The position numbers and the translations under genes were made by a program. The notes below the pieces were generated by a model. It was not told the origin of the DNA, did no database searches, and was given only the letters and a program-made list of their open reading frames with translations. Source: Desulfosporosinus sp. FKB (GTDB lineage: Bacteria; Bacillota; Desulfitobacteriia; Desulfitobacteriales; Desulfitobacteriaceae). From it: a stretch of DNA of 64,000 nt. Of this stretch, positions 51,382 to 59,879 are shown piece by piece (position 1 is the first letter of the stretch; every line of letters starts with the position of its first letter). The stretch lies in NCBI RefSeq assembly GCF_002196705.1, contig NZ_NADJ01000011.1, positions 57,600-121,599 on the forward strand, written 5' to 3'.

Positions 51382-52989
51382 TTAATTATAATTTAACATC
51401 TTCGAAAGAGTTGGGCGGCTAATTCCGAGTTTCAGTGCTAATTCACTATTGCTTAATTTTGCTGTAGCTCTCATTCTGCGAACAATTTCTGTATTCATTT
51501 CCGCTAAGGTACTAATACAAACACTTATTTTATCCTTATTTCCATCCTTCGAATCAGCGGAAAAATTATTTTCAATAAATTCTTCGTCAATAAGTTCAAG
51601 CATAATAGTTGATGCATCCTTTTCATTATTTGCTAATACCACACATCTTTCTACTAAATTTTGAAGCTGTCTGCTGTTCCCAGGCCAATCCAAATTGGAT
51701 AGTCTTTTGAGGACGTATGCTGGCAAAGAATAGACTGTTTTGGAGTACTTTTTAGAAAATTTCCTCACAAACAAAATTACTTGATCCGGAATATCCTCCC
51801 TTCTCTCACGCAGAGGCGGTAAAACAACTTTCAAGACACTTAAACGAAAATACAAATCTTCCCTAAATGTTCCTTTCCTGACTGATTCTGTTAAATCTTC
51901 ATTAGATGCTGCAATGATTCGAACATCCACTGAAACCACTCGGTCGCTGCCTATGCGCCGAACTTCTTTTTCCTGAAGTACTCTCAATAAGTTACCTTGC
52001 TGTTCAAATTTCATTTTCCCAATCTCATCGAGGAATAGAGTTCCGCCATTCGCCAGTTCAAACAAACCAGGTTTGCCCCCTTTTATTGCACCAGTAAAAG
52101 AACCTTCCGCATAACCAAAAAGTTCACTTTTAAATAAATTATCATCGAATGATGCGCAATTTACTGCAACAAATGGTTCTTTACGCCTCACATAATGTTC
52201 ATTATGAATACTCTGAGCCAACAATTCTTTACCAGTACCACTCTCTCCCCGGATTAGTATTGTGCAGTCTGTATTTGAATATTTCTTCGTTTTCTCAATA
52301 ATAGCAGCCATTTTACGGTTCACATAGATAATATCGTTGAACGTATATTTTGCTCTGAATCCTTTTGCCAATAACTCTCTTTTATGCTTAGGTTCCTGAA
52401 CTTTACTGTATAATCTAGCTTCCAGAAAATCTCTAGCTTGAGTTAAAGCGTTTTTAATGGTTTTTTTTCCGGCAGATACGGAGACGTAAATTAACCCAAA
52501 TCGTTTCACTAAGTTTTTGATTCTCTCTCCAACGCCCAATATTACTTGAATCCCATCTTTACGTGCTTCTGCCATTTGATTTTCTAGTTCCATCCAGCTT
52601 TTGTAGACGTAAATTTTAACGTTAAGGCCAAGAACATAACTAAGTTGTCTTACGACGGTGGGGTCCTCAGTTCCGGCAATAAATAAACCTATTTTCTCTC
52701 CCGTTGCTTTTGCCTTATCAAGAGCCAGAACTATCTCATACTCCGTGGGATGAATACTAATCATTTGCATGAAAGGTAATTCTTGTCGTAATAATTCCAA
52801 TGTCGCCCCTCCGCTTAATATTACTTTGATGCGATCAGGATCATTTGATATAATATCTTTGATTAAACTTACAGCAGATTCGAAAGAAGTCTCTATAATT
52901 GAAACAAACATATTCAGTTCACTTTGAACTTGTTCAATAATTTTCGTCGCTTCTTTATCCGGTGAAGTTACAACAATCTCTGTAAGCAT
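51382..52989 (-). CDS. PrpR-type sigma-54 activator
   Basis: A 535-residue enhancer-binding protein. The N-terminal part (1-190) is a PrpR_N sensor: VKVILSGGATLELLRQ-like sequence, GTEDPTVVRQLSYVLGLNV and SVSAGKKTIKNALTQARDFL. The AAA+ part has Walker A GESGTGKE (248-255), GSFTGA (296-301), Walker B TLFLDEIG and an Arg finger region. The HTH reads NSELALKLGISRPTLSKML. PrpR senses 2-methylcitrate; related proteins sense other organic or CoA metabolites, so a ligand from the adjacent pathway is likely. It is next to the CoA-transferase operon on the same strand. Start has GGGGGG. Confidence 0.92.
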   Translation of the reverse strand: MLTEIVVTSPDKEATKIIEQVQSELNMFVSIIETSFESAVSLIKDIISNDPDRIKVILSGGATLELLRQELPFMQMISIHPTEYEIVLALDKAKATGEKIGLFIAGTEDPTVVRQLSYVLGLNVKIYVYKSWMELENQMAEARKDGIQVILGVGERIKNLVKRFGLIYVSVSAGKKTIKNALTQARDFLEARLYSKVQEPKHKRELLAKGFRAKYTFNDIIYVNRKMAAIIEKTKKYSNTDCTILIRGESGTGKELLAQSIHNEHYVRRKEPFVAVNCASFDDNLFKSELFGYAEGSFTGAIKGGKPGLFELANGGTLFLDEIGKMKFEQQGNLLRVLQEKEVRRIGSDRVVSVDVRIIAASNEDLTESVRKGTFREDLYFRLSVLKVVLPPLRERREDIPDQVILFVRKFSKKYSKTVYSLPAYVLKRLSNLDWPGNSRQLQNLVERCVVLANNEKDASTIMLELIDEEFIENNFSADSKDGNKDKISVCISTLAEMNTEIVRRMRATAKLSNSELALKLGISRPTLSKMLNYN

Positions 52990-53473
52990 GATATCCCCCC
53001 AGCGCTAATCCAAGTGAATAAAACTCTAAAAAGGGTAAATAATTCAGAACTAACCATGTTCCATAACACTATCCTCCTTTACAGTTAAATCATTTTACTT
53101 TTAATACAAGCAAAATTTATACCAAGACAGACACCAATAAATTACTATTTTGAATTGTCTGAATTTACCCATTATTAGGCAATTACGGTTATATCCACTT
53201 CCTTTTATACCTCTAACTCACGAATGTTGCTCAGATTTTTATCAAAATAGTTGCGCTAGCAATACAATTTGGTGCTATTTAAGCGACATTGTTTCAATTG
53301 TGCAACTAAAATTCAAGACTTTTTAACCCTTATCAATTATTGATGGTCAATTCTCTGCTCTATGTCAACCCAATTATCTATCTGTTTATCAAAAAACCAT
53401 GCCCCGTCTAACTCCTGCAAAAAGAGGCGTTTAAAGACTTAACTCTAAAAATCCAAAGTGGGTGCAAATAGTC
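52990..53473. other. Gene-free stretch
   Basis: No gene, promoter or repeat that I can support lies between the PrpR-type activator start and the terminator at 53474. The sequence is AT-rich. Confidence 0.6.
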
Positions 53474-53509
53474 AAAGGCGTTCTCAGTATAATGAGAACG
53501 CCTTTATTT
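53474..53509. terminator. Terminator after paralogue 1
   Basis: AAAGGCGTTCTCA, a GTATAA loop and TGAGAACGCCTTT form a perfect 13-base stem 48 bases after the stop of the paralogue gene. Confidence 0.85.
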
Positions 53510-53556
53510 AATGATTTGGCAAGGGACAATCCCCGTGGCGATTAGCAAACACTCTT

Positions 53557-54177
53557 TTATTTTATCCAGATATCAAGATTATCCTTATATTCGATAATTT
53601 TCTCTGCTATTTTTACCCCAACATACTGAAAATAGCTCTCGCCGAAGTAATTTTGATTCTCAACAAACTTTACACCCGCATTGACTCTGTGGAGCAAAGG
53701 TATGCGGTTGGTTTTATTTATATCAAAATTCTTAATTCCTTTGCCAAATTCTTCGCCTAAAATAGCATTTCCCCAATAGACTGGTCCCTTCTCCGGCTTA
53801 ATTTTAAAGACCCGTCGCAGAAATTCATAGGGAAAGGCACCAAAGGTAATAATAATTTTCGGTTTATAGTCTAAGACGATTTCCCTGAACATCTCAATTT
53901 CTTCGCCGACTTCAACGCCCCACCAGTTTAAAGTATTGGGAACGATACCACTATCAGTTACTGCGTTCCTAATATATAGGTTTGTTGTATCAATTCTCGT
54001 TTGGATTTCCCGATAAACTTTATCTTGCATTTCGGCAAGAACCGGTGTCCATATTTGATGGCGAACTGCAGGATATTTGGGATTTACCAATAACCAAATT
54101 GGATAATTTTTATCTCCTGTATCTCTCTTAGCCTTTTCAGTTTGAGATATATAGTTATGGCGTATGAGATTTGACAT
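53557..54177 (-). CDS. Unannotated family, paralogue 1 (possible uracil-DNA-glycosylase-like fold)
   Basis: A 206-residue cytoplasmic protein, one of three close paralogues here (others at 60104 and 62267). Conserved blocks: GDKNYPIWLLVNPKYPAVRH (about 20-39), PVLAEMQDKVYREIQTRIDT, IVPNTLNWWGVEVGEEIEMF, KPKIIITFGAFPYEFLRRV (about 102-120), NKTNRIPLLHRV and the end KDNLDIWIK. The PKxIITFGAFxxxFL strand and the later PLLHR recall UDG-superfamily motifs; that is a weak analogy. It lies 67 bases after the SulP permease gene and shares its terminator, so they are probably one operon. ATG at 54177 is chosen for GAGGCGGGG. Confidence 0.7.
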   Translation of the reverse strand: MSNLIRHNYISQTEKAKRDTGDKNYPIWLLVNPKYPAVRHQIWTPVLAEMQDKVYREIQTRIDTTNLYIRNAVTDSGIVPNTLNWWGVEVGEEIEMFREIVLDYKPKIIITFGAFPYEFLRRVFKIKPEKGPVYWGNAILGEEFGKGIKNFDINKTNRIPLLHRVNAGVKFVENQNYFGESYFQYVGVKIAEKIIEYKDNLDIWIK

Positions 54178-54244
54178 TTTGACCCCGCCTCTCAATCAAT
54201 TTACCGATCGTCGATCACTCATCGTTTTGGGTTTACAATCATCT

Positions 54245-56074
54245 TTAATTAGTGCTGGTATTTTCAAAATAAGCTGGCTTTTTATTGGAGCTGTTCCCTC
54301 CATTAAAATTCGAAACAGATTGTAAGAGATGATAGGCAAAATTATCAGTTTCCGTGTTAGTATTTTCACAAGAAAATGCAACCCTTGTCTTCTCAATATC
54401 AAGAGCAATCGATTTTAACAGATCGTCTTCAGACAAGGTAAACTCGTAATCCACTCCTAATTCAGTATCTAGATTCGCCTTTAAAAGTAGTAAATTAATC
54501 TCTGGCCTTACTCCGCAGATCATGGCTTTTCCACCAAACCTATTTACAGATTTAATAAAAACCTTCAGGGCATTTAGTGCTGTTACGTCAAGGGAAATAA
54601 CATTTTTCATTTCCAAAACATAAAGATTAGCTTTATCAACCAAACTATCAAGTTTTTGTTCTAAATCGTAGGCAGAGCCAAAGTACAAATGACCTTCTAT
54701 TTGGATGATAAGCAAATCGGTTTTCTCATCTACGACCATTAATTCCTGCCGGTTAATTTTCAAATCCCTTCCCTGTGAAGGAATGAACAATTTGATTGGT
54801 GATTTATTTGTGTCCTTGAGATAGAGTATTATGGATAACACTATCCCCGTATAAATCGCATAATCTAAATCTGGCAGCAAGATTGTTGCCAAACAAGTTA
54901 CCGCCATAGCTAAAGAATCTGAATTAAATTTCCCTAATTTGATAATACTTTTAATTTCTTCTTGATCAATTAAACTATATGCCGTTACCAGGATAACTCC
55001 TGCCAGGCAAGGATTCGGAATATAACGGGCATAGGGTGCAAAGAACAAGAGGACAAGGCCTATCACCACACCTGACAGAATTCCTGACAATCTGCTAACT
55101 GCTCCATTATGGTAGTTGATAGCGGAACGGGTGAAGGAACCAGAGGCTGGGAAACACTGAAAGAATGAGGATATTATATTCGCAAGCCCCTGTCCAATGA
55201 ATTCTTGATTGGCGTCAATTTTTTGTCTAGAGGTACTTGAAATAGATTTAGAAATTGAAATCGCTTCAACCAAGCCGATCACAGAAATTGCAACTGCCCC
55301 ACTAAAAACTTTACTTGCTGAATCAAAGTTGAATTGAACCATTTTGAAAGGAGGCAATGACGAAGGAATGAATCCTGTAAGTTTAACACCCTTTTGATCC
55401 AATCCAAACATGATAATGATTAAGATCGGGATAACAATCCCTATAAGTGCACCAGGCAAGTTTTTATTGATTCTTTTACATGTCAAAATAATTACGATTG
55501 TCAATAATCCCAGTCCTAATGCATAGAGATTGGTTTGATTAATGTGAGTTAATACATAGTAAAGTTTCTCCATAGTTGGTAATTGAGCTGAATTTTTAAT
55601 TGAGATGCTCAGTATCGTATTCAATTGTCCAAGGGCAATTAAAACACCTGCACCCGCGGTAAAACCCACAATAACGCTATGTGATACAAAATTAATGACT
55701 TTTCCTAGTTTAATTATTCCATACAACATTTGTAAAGTCCCTACTAGGAAGGTCATAAGAAAGAGCATTTGATAAGCATTATCAAGTCCCATATAGTTTC
55801 GCATACTTCCTGCAACGAGCAGGCAAATGGCATTTGTAGGACCAGTAACCAAATGTTTTGAACTTCCAAAAGCTGAACCGAAAATAGAAGACACGATAGC
55901 CGTGTATAGACCGTATACTGGATTCACTCCTGCGATCAGAGCATACGCCATCGACTGAGGAATCGCTACTACAGCAACAGTCAAAGCAGCAATTAAGTCT
56001 CTGGTGAAATATTCCTTTTTGTAGTTTTTTATTGTAGACATCACAGGAATATATCGAAATCCTGTTAGGTTCAA
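54245..56074 (-). CDS. SulP-family anion permease with STAS domain
   Basis: A 609-residue transporter. The membrane core (about 20-420, 12-14 helices) has YFTRDLIAALTVAVVAIPQS, AYALIAGVNPVYGLYT, GSSKHLVTGPTNA and QEFIGQGLANIISSFFQCFP, all diagnostic of SulP. The STAS domain (about 440-560) reads LLIIQIEGHLYFGSAYDLEQ and VISLDVTALNALKVF. It probably imports sulfate, though bicarbonate or other oxyanions are known in the family. The TTG start at 56074 is 9 bases after AGGTGG. A perfect 12-base inverted repeat lies just upstream. In a sulfate reducer this could be a respiratory substrate transporter. Confidence 0.92.
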   Translation of the reverse strand: MNLTGFRYIPVMSTIKNYKKEYFTRDLIAALTVAVVAIPQSMAYALIAGVNPVYGLYTAIVSSIFGSAFGSSKHLVTGPTNAICLLVAGSMRNYMGLDNAYQMLFLMTFLVGTLQMLYGIIKLGKVINFVSHSVIVGFTAGAGVLIALGQLNTILSISIKNSAQLPTMEKLYYVLTHINQTNLYALGLGLLTIVIILTCKRINKNLPGALIGIVIPILIIIMFGLDQKGVKLTGFIPSSLPPFKMVQFNFDSASKVFSGAVAISVIGLVEAISISKSISSTSRQKIDANQEFIGQGLANIISSFFQCFPASGSFTRSAINYHNGAVSRLSGILSGVVIGLVLLFFAPYARYIPNPCLAGVILVTAYSLIDQEEIKSIIKLGKFNSDSLAMAVTCLATILLPDLDYAIYTGIVLSIILYLKDTNKSPIKLFIPSQGRDLKINRQELMVVDEKTDLLIIQIEGHLYFGSAYDLEQKLDSLVDKANLYVLEMKNVISLDVTALNALKVFIKSVNRFGGKAMICGVRPEINLLLLKANLDTELGVDYEFTLSEDDLLKSIALDIEKTRVAFSCENTNTETDNFAYHLLQSVSNFNGGNSSNKKPAYFENTSTN

Positions 56075-56095
56075 ATTAATTCCACCTTTCCTCTG

Positions 56096-56149
56096 AATAA
56101 CAACCCTCTAAGTTATCTGTGTTGTTAATAATACATTAGGGTTGTTATT
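56096..56149 (-). promoter_or_regulatory. Perfect 12-base inverted repeat in front of the SulP gene
   Basis: AATAACAACCCT (56096-56107) and AGGGTTGTTATT (56138-56149) are exact reverse complements with a 30-base spacer. It starts 22 bases before the TTG start and encloses the likely leader. It could be an operator pair, or a hairpin that controls translation. Confidence 0.55.
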
Positions 56150-56292
56150 CCGAACGTTTAAGGCATAAATCCTGTCTCAAAATTTAGCAATAAAAAGCCA
56201 AGCCTATTGGTGTCAACATATACCTATAGACGTTCAAATCGCCCTAAAAACGGCGGCCTAGAATTCCTCTTAACACAGATGGCTTTGATTGA

Positions 56293-56343
56293 GACTTAGC
56301 TGCAGCCTCATCTTAGGCTGCAACTAAGTCTTCTTTTCTTTTA
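56293..56343 (+). terminator. Strong hairpin with T tract on the plus strand
   Basis: GACTTAG and TGCAGCCT pair with AGGCTGCA and CTAAGTC; TTCTTTTCTTTT follows. It is oriented for a plus-strand transcript, yet no plus-strand gene is present nearby. An unannotated small RNA may end here. Confidence 0.65.
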
Positions 56344-56401
56344 AGCATGAGATTTTGCAGCAGCTATCTTGGTCAGGGTAGATAACCATAAGGAATTCTG
56401 G

Positions 56402-56451
56402 TATAATTTAATTAGTCACATTTTTTAGCGGCCTTCGAGGCTGCTTTTTTT
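56402..56451 (+). ncRNA. Minimal promoter-terminator cassette, copy 1
   Basis: TATAAT at 56402-56407 is followed 20 bases later by the hairpin AGCGGCCTTCGAGGCTGCT and seven T. A transcript starting here would be only about 40 bases long. The same layout and similar bases recur at 63784-63834. The hairpin overlaps the stop region of the 22-codon ORF on the other strand. No good -35 box is visible, so activity is uncertain. Confidence 0.35.
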
Positions 56452-56518
56452 ATTTTCTTAACTCTAACCCAATCGTCGGAATTTTTGTTCCTGTTTCTAA
56501 AACTGTCCATTTACGCAT
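56450..56518 (-). CDS. 22-residue micro-ORF overlapping the 33-residue one
   Basis: A 22-codon frame reading MRKWTVLETGTKIPTIGLEL and two more residues. GGAGGAAG lies 7 bases before its ATG, inside the end of the preceding ORF, and the two overlap by 8 bases, as in translationally coupled genes. Basic and amphipathic. No family is known. Low complexity of evidence at this size, but the ribosome site and coupling support it. Confidence 0.4.
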   Translation of the reverse strand: MRKWTVLETGTKIPTIGLELRK

Positions 56519-56612
56519 GCTCTCTTCCTCCGCTTCTTTGTTCCAATTGATCTGCTAAGATAACCCCGAAGGATGCTACCATAACCATAATCGCTAATAT
56601 ACCTGTTAACAT
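56511..56612 (-). CDS. 33-residue single-pass membrane micro-protein
   Basis: A 33-codon frame, ATG preceded by GGAGGTGAG at ideal distance. The sequence MLTGILAIMVMVASFGVILA is a perfect membrane helix, followed by the charged tail DQLEQRSGGREHA. It resembles in form the small accessory subunits of transporters such as KdpF, although sequence identity is not evident. It is upstream of the SulP gene on the same strand and downstream of the UspA gene, so it may accompany one of them. Confidence 0.6.
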   Translation of the reverse strand: MLTGILAIMVMVASFGVILADQLEQRSGGREHA

Positions 56613-57155
56613 TGCTCTCACCTCCAAATTAAATATTTCACTAATTTAATAAAAGGTTAACATTATGTTTTTATTCTGTCTATGGGAAATCAATATGCTC
56701 ACCATCAATTAACGTAATGGCAAAAATGAAAAATAATGTAATTGCCGGTTTAGTTCCACAATACTTCAGTTATCCTTATGATTACTTTGTGGATTTTTTT
56801 CCTTACTCAGATTCATTACTTGCAATATAATCTGCAAAATACCGCCAAATATATCTTATATTACCTACAATTTGACATTCTCATTCTCTAAAACGCTCAT
56901 CAATGGTTTAGGTATCCAGTTGAAAGCAGTAACTAACCAATAATTATTACCGATGCTGAAGGAATGACCCTAAAAAAAAAATTCCCAAAAACAAATAGAA
57001 GCCTCTTTTCAGAACAAAATTTCATCCACATCCTTATAACGCTGGTGCTTGTGCCCCACATCCGAATCGTATTTCAAGTCTTGACCACCTGTTGAGCGTA
57101 TAAAGCAAAAGCTTAGCGGCATGAATGCCGTATAGTACCGTTTAATTAACGCAGC
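56613..57155. other. Gene-free stretch upstream of the micro-ORFs
   Basis: About 540 bases of AT-rich sequence with no frame I can support. The leader and promoter of the micro-ORFs should lie in its left part. Confidence 0.6.
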
Positions 57156-57188
57156 AAAAAAAGAGGTAACCGCTTATTCAGTCACCTC
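57156..57188 (-). terminator. Terminator of the first UspA gene
   Basis: On the minus strand GAGGTGAC, a 10-base loop and GTTACCTC are followed by seven T. Element R7 lies between this terminator and the UspA stop codon. Confidence 0.85.
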
Positions 57189-57228
57189 AACAAAATCAAA
57201 ACCTATTTTTGTCTAACTTTTTCATCAG

Positions 57229-57313
57229 GGCTTCGGGGGAACTTTACCCCCACCGAAGCAAGATATGGGAACCACTCCCACTTGTTTAAGTGGGAGTCTT
57301 ACAATTGGATAAA
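57229..57313 (-). repeat. IS605-type palindromic element, copy R7
   Basis: On the minus strand TTATCCAATTGTAAGA, hairpin CTCCCACTT/AAGTGGGAG, TGGTTCCCATATCTTGCTTC, GGTGGGGGTAAAGTTCCCCC and GAAGCCCTGATG. The right-end palindrome is missing. It was inserted just after the UspA stop codon, before that gene's terminator. Confidence 0.7.
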
Positions 57314-57332
57314 TGTTTAATAATAATTCCTA

Positions 57333-57890
57333 TCAATTTCCCAAATAATTATCTATAAATTCTTGTGGAAGCTTTTTAATCAGCATAACTGGTATCGTTG
57401 ACTTATTAAGTAAATTATGAGCTAAACTGCCGAAGATTAACCCCTTAAAACTTGATAAACCACGCGTTCCAATAATAATTTGATCAAAAGAATTAGTATT
57501 TGCATAATCAAGGATTATATCTTCAATATGAGATGTATCATTAGGAGCATCGCTTGAGCCCTTAGTGTATATTTCTTTATGGGCAACATTGTATCCCTGG
57601 TTGAAGAAGATTTGATTTGTTTTACGAAGAATCTTATAATATTCCTTCTCAGTCTCATTATCCGACTCAGAAAGAACATGCTTCATCCATTCAGAAGTAG
57701 GAGTAGCCGGCCAAGTATCTCTCCAATCATACGCTTTAAATAAAGGAGATTCGTTTTCCTCAATAACTCTTAATACCGTTAATTGCATATCTGGCATATT
57801 TTGTAGTAGTGTAGCTGTGTAAACCGCTGCAGAAAATGCCTGGTGCGAGCCATCAGAGTAAAGAAGTACTTTAAACTGAGAATCATTCAT
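57333..57890 (-). CDS. Universal stress protein (UspA family), copy 1
   Basis: A 185-residue UspA protein. LLYSDGSHQAFSAAVYTATL at the start and IIIGTRGLSSFKGLIFGSLA with HNLLNKSTIPVMLIK at the end give the ATP-binding G-2x-G-9x-G(S) pattern. The segment in the middle is longer than in minimal Usp proteins (about 140 residues) and acidic. The copy at 62987 has the same length excess and architecture, so the two are paralogues. Expression under growth arrest or redox stress is typical of the family. Start has GGAGAG. Confidence 0.9.
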   Translation of the reverse strand: MNDSQFKVLLYSDGSHQAFSAAVYTATLLQNMPDMQLTVLRVIEENESPLFKAYDWRDTWPATPTSEWMKHVLSESDNETEKEYYKILRKTNQIFFNQGYNVAHKEIYTKGSSDAPNDTSHIEDIILDYANTNSFDQIIIGTRGLSSFKGLIFGSLAHNLLNKSTIPVMLIKKLPQEFIDNYLGN

Positions 57891-58090
57891 AATTTCAATC
57901 TCTCCTAAAATAATATAGAACTATTCTATCACAATTACGAGTTCTCAGTCTCTAGTGTTTTAAAATTTTTTTCGGAGTATTTTGACTCCCCTTTTAAGCT
58001 CATCTATAGTTAAAGCCCAGATATGATCACAATCAATTATCATCTCTGAAATTGGTTTCGAGCTGGTTAAGCAGTTTATCATTAACTAAC

Positions 58091-58564
58091 TTATCCAGCC
58101 ACATGAAAAACGCCTGAAGCTGCCGAGAGTATAATAATAATTTCCAACCCCACCATAATTGCATAGGGGATATCTCTTTTTATAGAATAATTGACAAACA
58201 AGGTAATATAACCAATAACAGAAACTAGTCCTAAAAATGCTAATCCAACTAAATTCATATAATCAGCATGACTGACCATTGTTAACCAACTCCAACCCGA
58301 AGGAGCATTAGTAAGTTTTGCATATTCATGAACTGAAAGCCCCCAATACTGAGGCATTTGCGAAGGCGCAACCATTGGATTAAATAAACCCGCCATATAC
58401 AGGATAAACGTAACAGCCATAATGCCTATGCCGGCCCAGGAACATACTAATAAAATATTTGCATATCGATTCTGTTCAGGACTAACCATTGAACTTAGAG
58501 CAGCATCCGAAGGATTGACTACACTTTGAGCATGGCCATTGGAAATAGAAGCTTGACTATTCAT
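58091..58564 (-). CDS. Four-helix membrane protein paired with the TauE/SafE exporter
   Basis: A 157-residue protein with a hydrophilic N-terminus (about 35 residues) and helices at about 38-60, 100-125 and 133-155, with a loop containing PQYWGLSVHEYAKLTNAPSG and a WLTMVSHADYMNL segment. It resembles in layout the DUF1634-type partners of TauE/SafE exporters, but I cannot confirm the family. ATG at 58564 has GGGGGT upstream; an earlier ATG at 58579 overlaps the TauE gene end. It is only 5 bases after the exporter gene, so the two are one unit. Confidence 0.65.
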   Translation of the reverse strand: MNSQASISNGHAQSVVNPSDAALSSMVSPEQNRYANILLVCSWAGIGIMAVTFILYMAGLFNPMVAPSQMPQYWGLSVHEYAKLTNAPSGWSWLTMVSHADYMNLVGLAFLGLVSVIGYITLFVNYSIKRDIPYAIMVGLEIIIILSAASGVFHVAG

Positions 58565-58569
58565 AATTT

Positions 58570-59496
58570 TTACCCCCATCCTAATCCATCTAATAAAGAT
58601 TTTAACCCAGCAAATAATAACATAAGGATTACAATATAGCGGATTGATTTAGGTTTTGTAATATTGAGAAGCCGAACACCTACACGTGATCCAAGCATAA
58701 TGCCAAGAACTGACGGAATAGTAATTATTGCAAGTACTGCACCTTGATTTAAATAAATCCAGGCTGCTGAGGTATCAGTGATTGCCAGTAGTGACATACT
58801 CGTACCAACTGCTATTTTGAGAGGAGCACCTAGCAGGAGATTCAATACAGGAACGTTAGCCCAACCTGCGCCAATTCCAAACATTCCAGCGATAACCCCA
58901 ATAAGGCAGAAGAGCAACAAACCTTGAGGCAGTCTCCAAACCGTCCAGCTTATATCTTGGCCGCTGGAAGACTCATAATATGCGCCCCCGATATTCAGAT
59001 AGCGAGCTAAGGAATCCGGACGGCCAATCTTGGGGATTTCACTATTTTTCGAAAACACAAATACTAAGGCTATACCTGTAATTAAAACGCCTAATAATAT
59101 TTTCAATATATTCTGTGGAAGAGCAAGTCCTAAATAAGCTCCAGCGATACTTGAAGAGGAAGCAAGCAATGCCAGGGGAATCACTAATCGCAAACTGGCC
59201 ATATTTGCTTTGAGGAGCTTTGGCCCGGCAGACAATGAACATGCAAGTGCAACAAATAAACCCGTGCCGCGAATGAAATCAAAGTTAAAAGGAAAAAAGC
59301 TGCTAATGATTGGTACAAATAGTGTGCTTCCCCCAATCCCTGCTAAGGCCGAAACAATACCTATAAAGAAGGTTGTTACCATCAAGGCAAGCGGCCACAC
59401 CCACCAGGGCACACCTGGTGTACTAGCTGCATTCGCCACAGCAAGACTAGTTGATGCAAATATTGAACTGGTGTGGGCGAAAAATTGTCCGATCAT
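58570..59496 (-). CDS. TauE/SafE family sulfite/organosulfonate exporter
   Basis: A 308-residue membrane protein with eight helices. ALAGIGGSTLFVPIISSFFP (about 49-68) and GIGAGWANVPVLNLLLGAPL with KIAVGTSMSLL in the second half are the duplicated DUF81 motifs. Substrates of the family include sulfite, sulfoacetate, thiosulfate and taurine. Two helices at the N-terminus are followed by PGVPWWVWPLALMVTTFFIG. A CRP/Rex-like palindrome lies about 100 bases upstream. With the SulP gene nearby it points to sulfur-oxyanion traffic. Start has GGAGGC. Confidence 0.9.
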   Translation of the reverse strand: MIGQFFAHTSSIFASTSLAVANAASTPGVPWWVWPLALMVTTFFIGIVSALAGIGGSTLFVPIISSFFPFNFDFIRGTGLFVALACSLSAGPKLLKANMASLRLVIPLALLASSSSIAGAYLGLALPQNILKILLGVLITGIALVFVFSKNSEIPKIGRPDSLARYLNIGGAYYESSSGQDISWTVWRLPQGLLLFCLIGVIAGMFGIGAGWANVPVLNLLLGAPLKIAVGTSMSLLAITDTSAAWIYLNQGAVLAIITIPSVLGIMLGSRVGVRLLNITKPKSIRYIVILMLLFAGLKSLLDGLGWG

Positions 59497-59594
59497 ATTC
59501 TGGGCCTCCTATATACGTTAAATTTTCTAGGCATTAAGGCATTAAGTCTTTAACTTATATATTTTTGTAAATCTCACACCCCCTACTCTTAATA

Positions 59595-59610
59595 TGTGAG
59601 TCTTCTCACA
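59595..59610 (-). promoter_or_regulatory. CRP/FNR- or Rex-like operator before the TauE gene
   Basis: TGTGAGTCTTCTCACA is a perfect 6-4-6 palindrome. It equals the CRP half-sites TGTGA-N6-TCACA and is one base off the Rex site TTGTGA-N6-TCACAA on the minus strand. A further pair TACTC...GAGTA flanks it. The window's Crp/Fnr regulator at 5058 is a candidate, but Rex cannot be excluded. Confidence 0.6.
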
Positions 59611-59879
59611 AATAGAGTAACATTTGTCTTTGCCTCGTGTCTATAGGATAACAATATGTTCATAATCGATTTTATCTATGGTTCGAGCCCTATAAAGTGT
59701 CCCTAAAAAAAACAAAGGCCCGTAGGAACATACTCACTACAGACCTCTATCAATTTCGCCTAAAACTTTTGTCAATTCCAACTCATTTTCACAAGAGAAT
59801 AATTTTATTGAAAGAAACTTTACTCAATTCAGTAAAGCGAACATGTTTAAAATTGTTCCTTTAACTTTGCCTCGTAATA

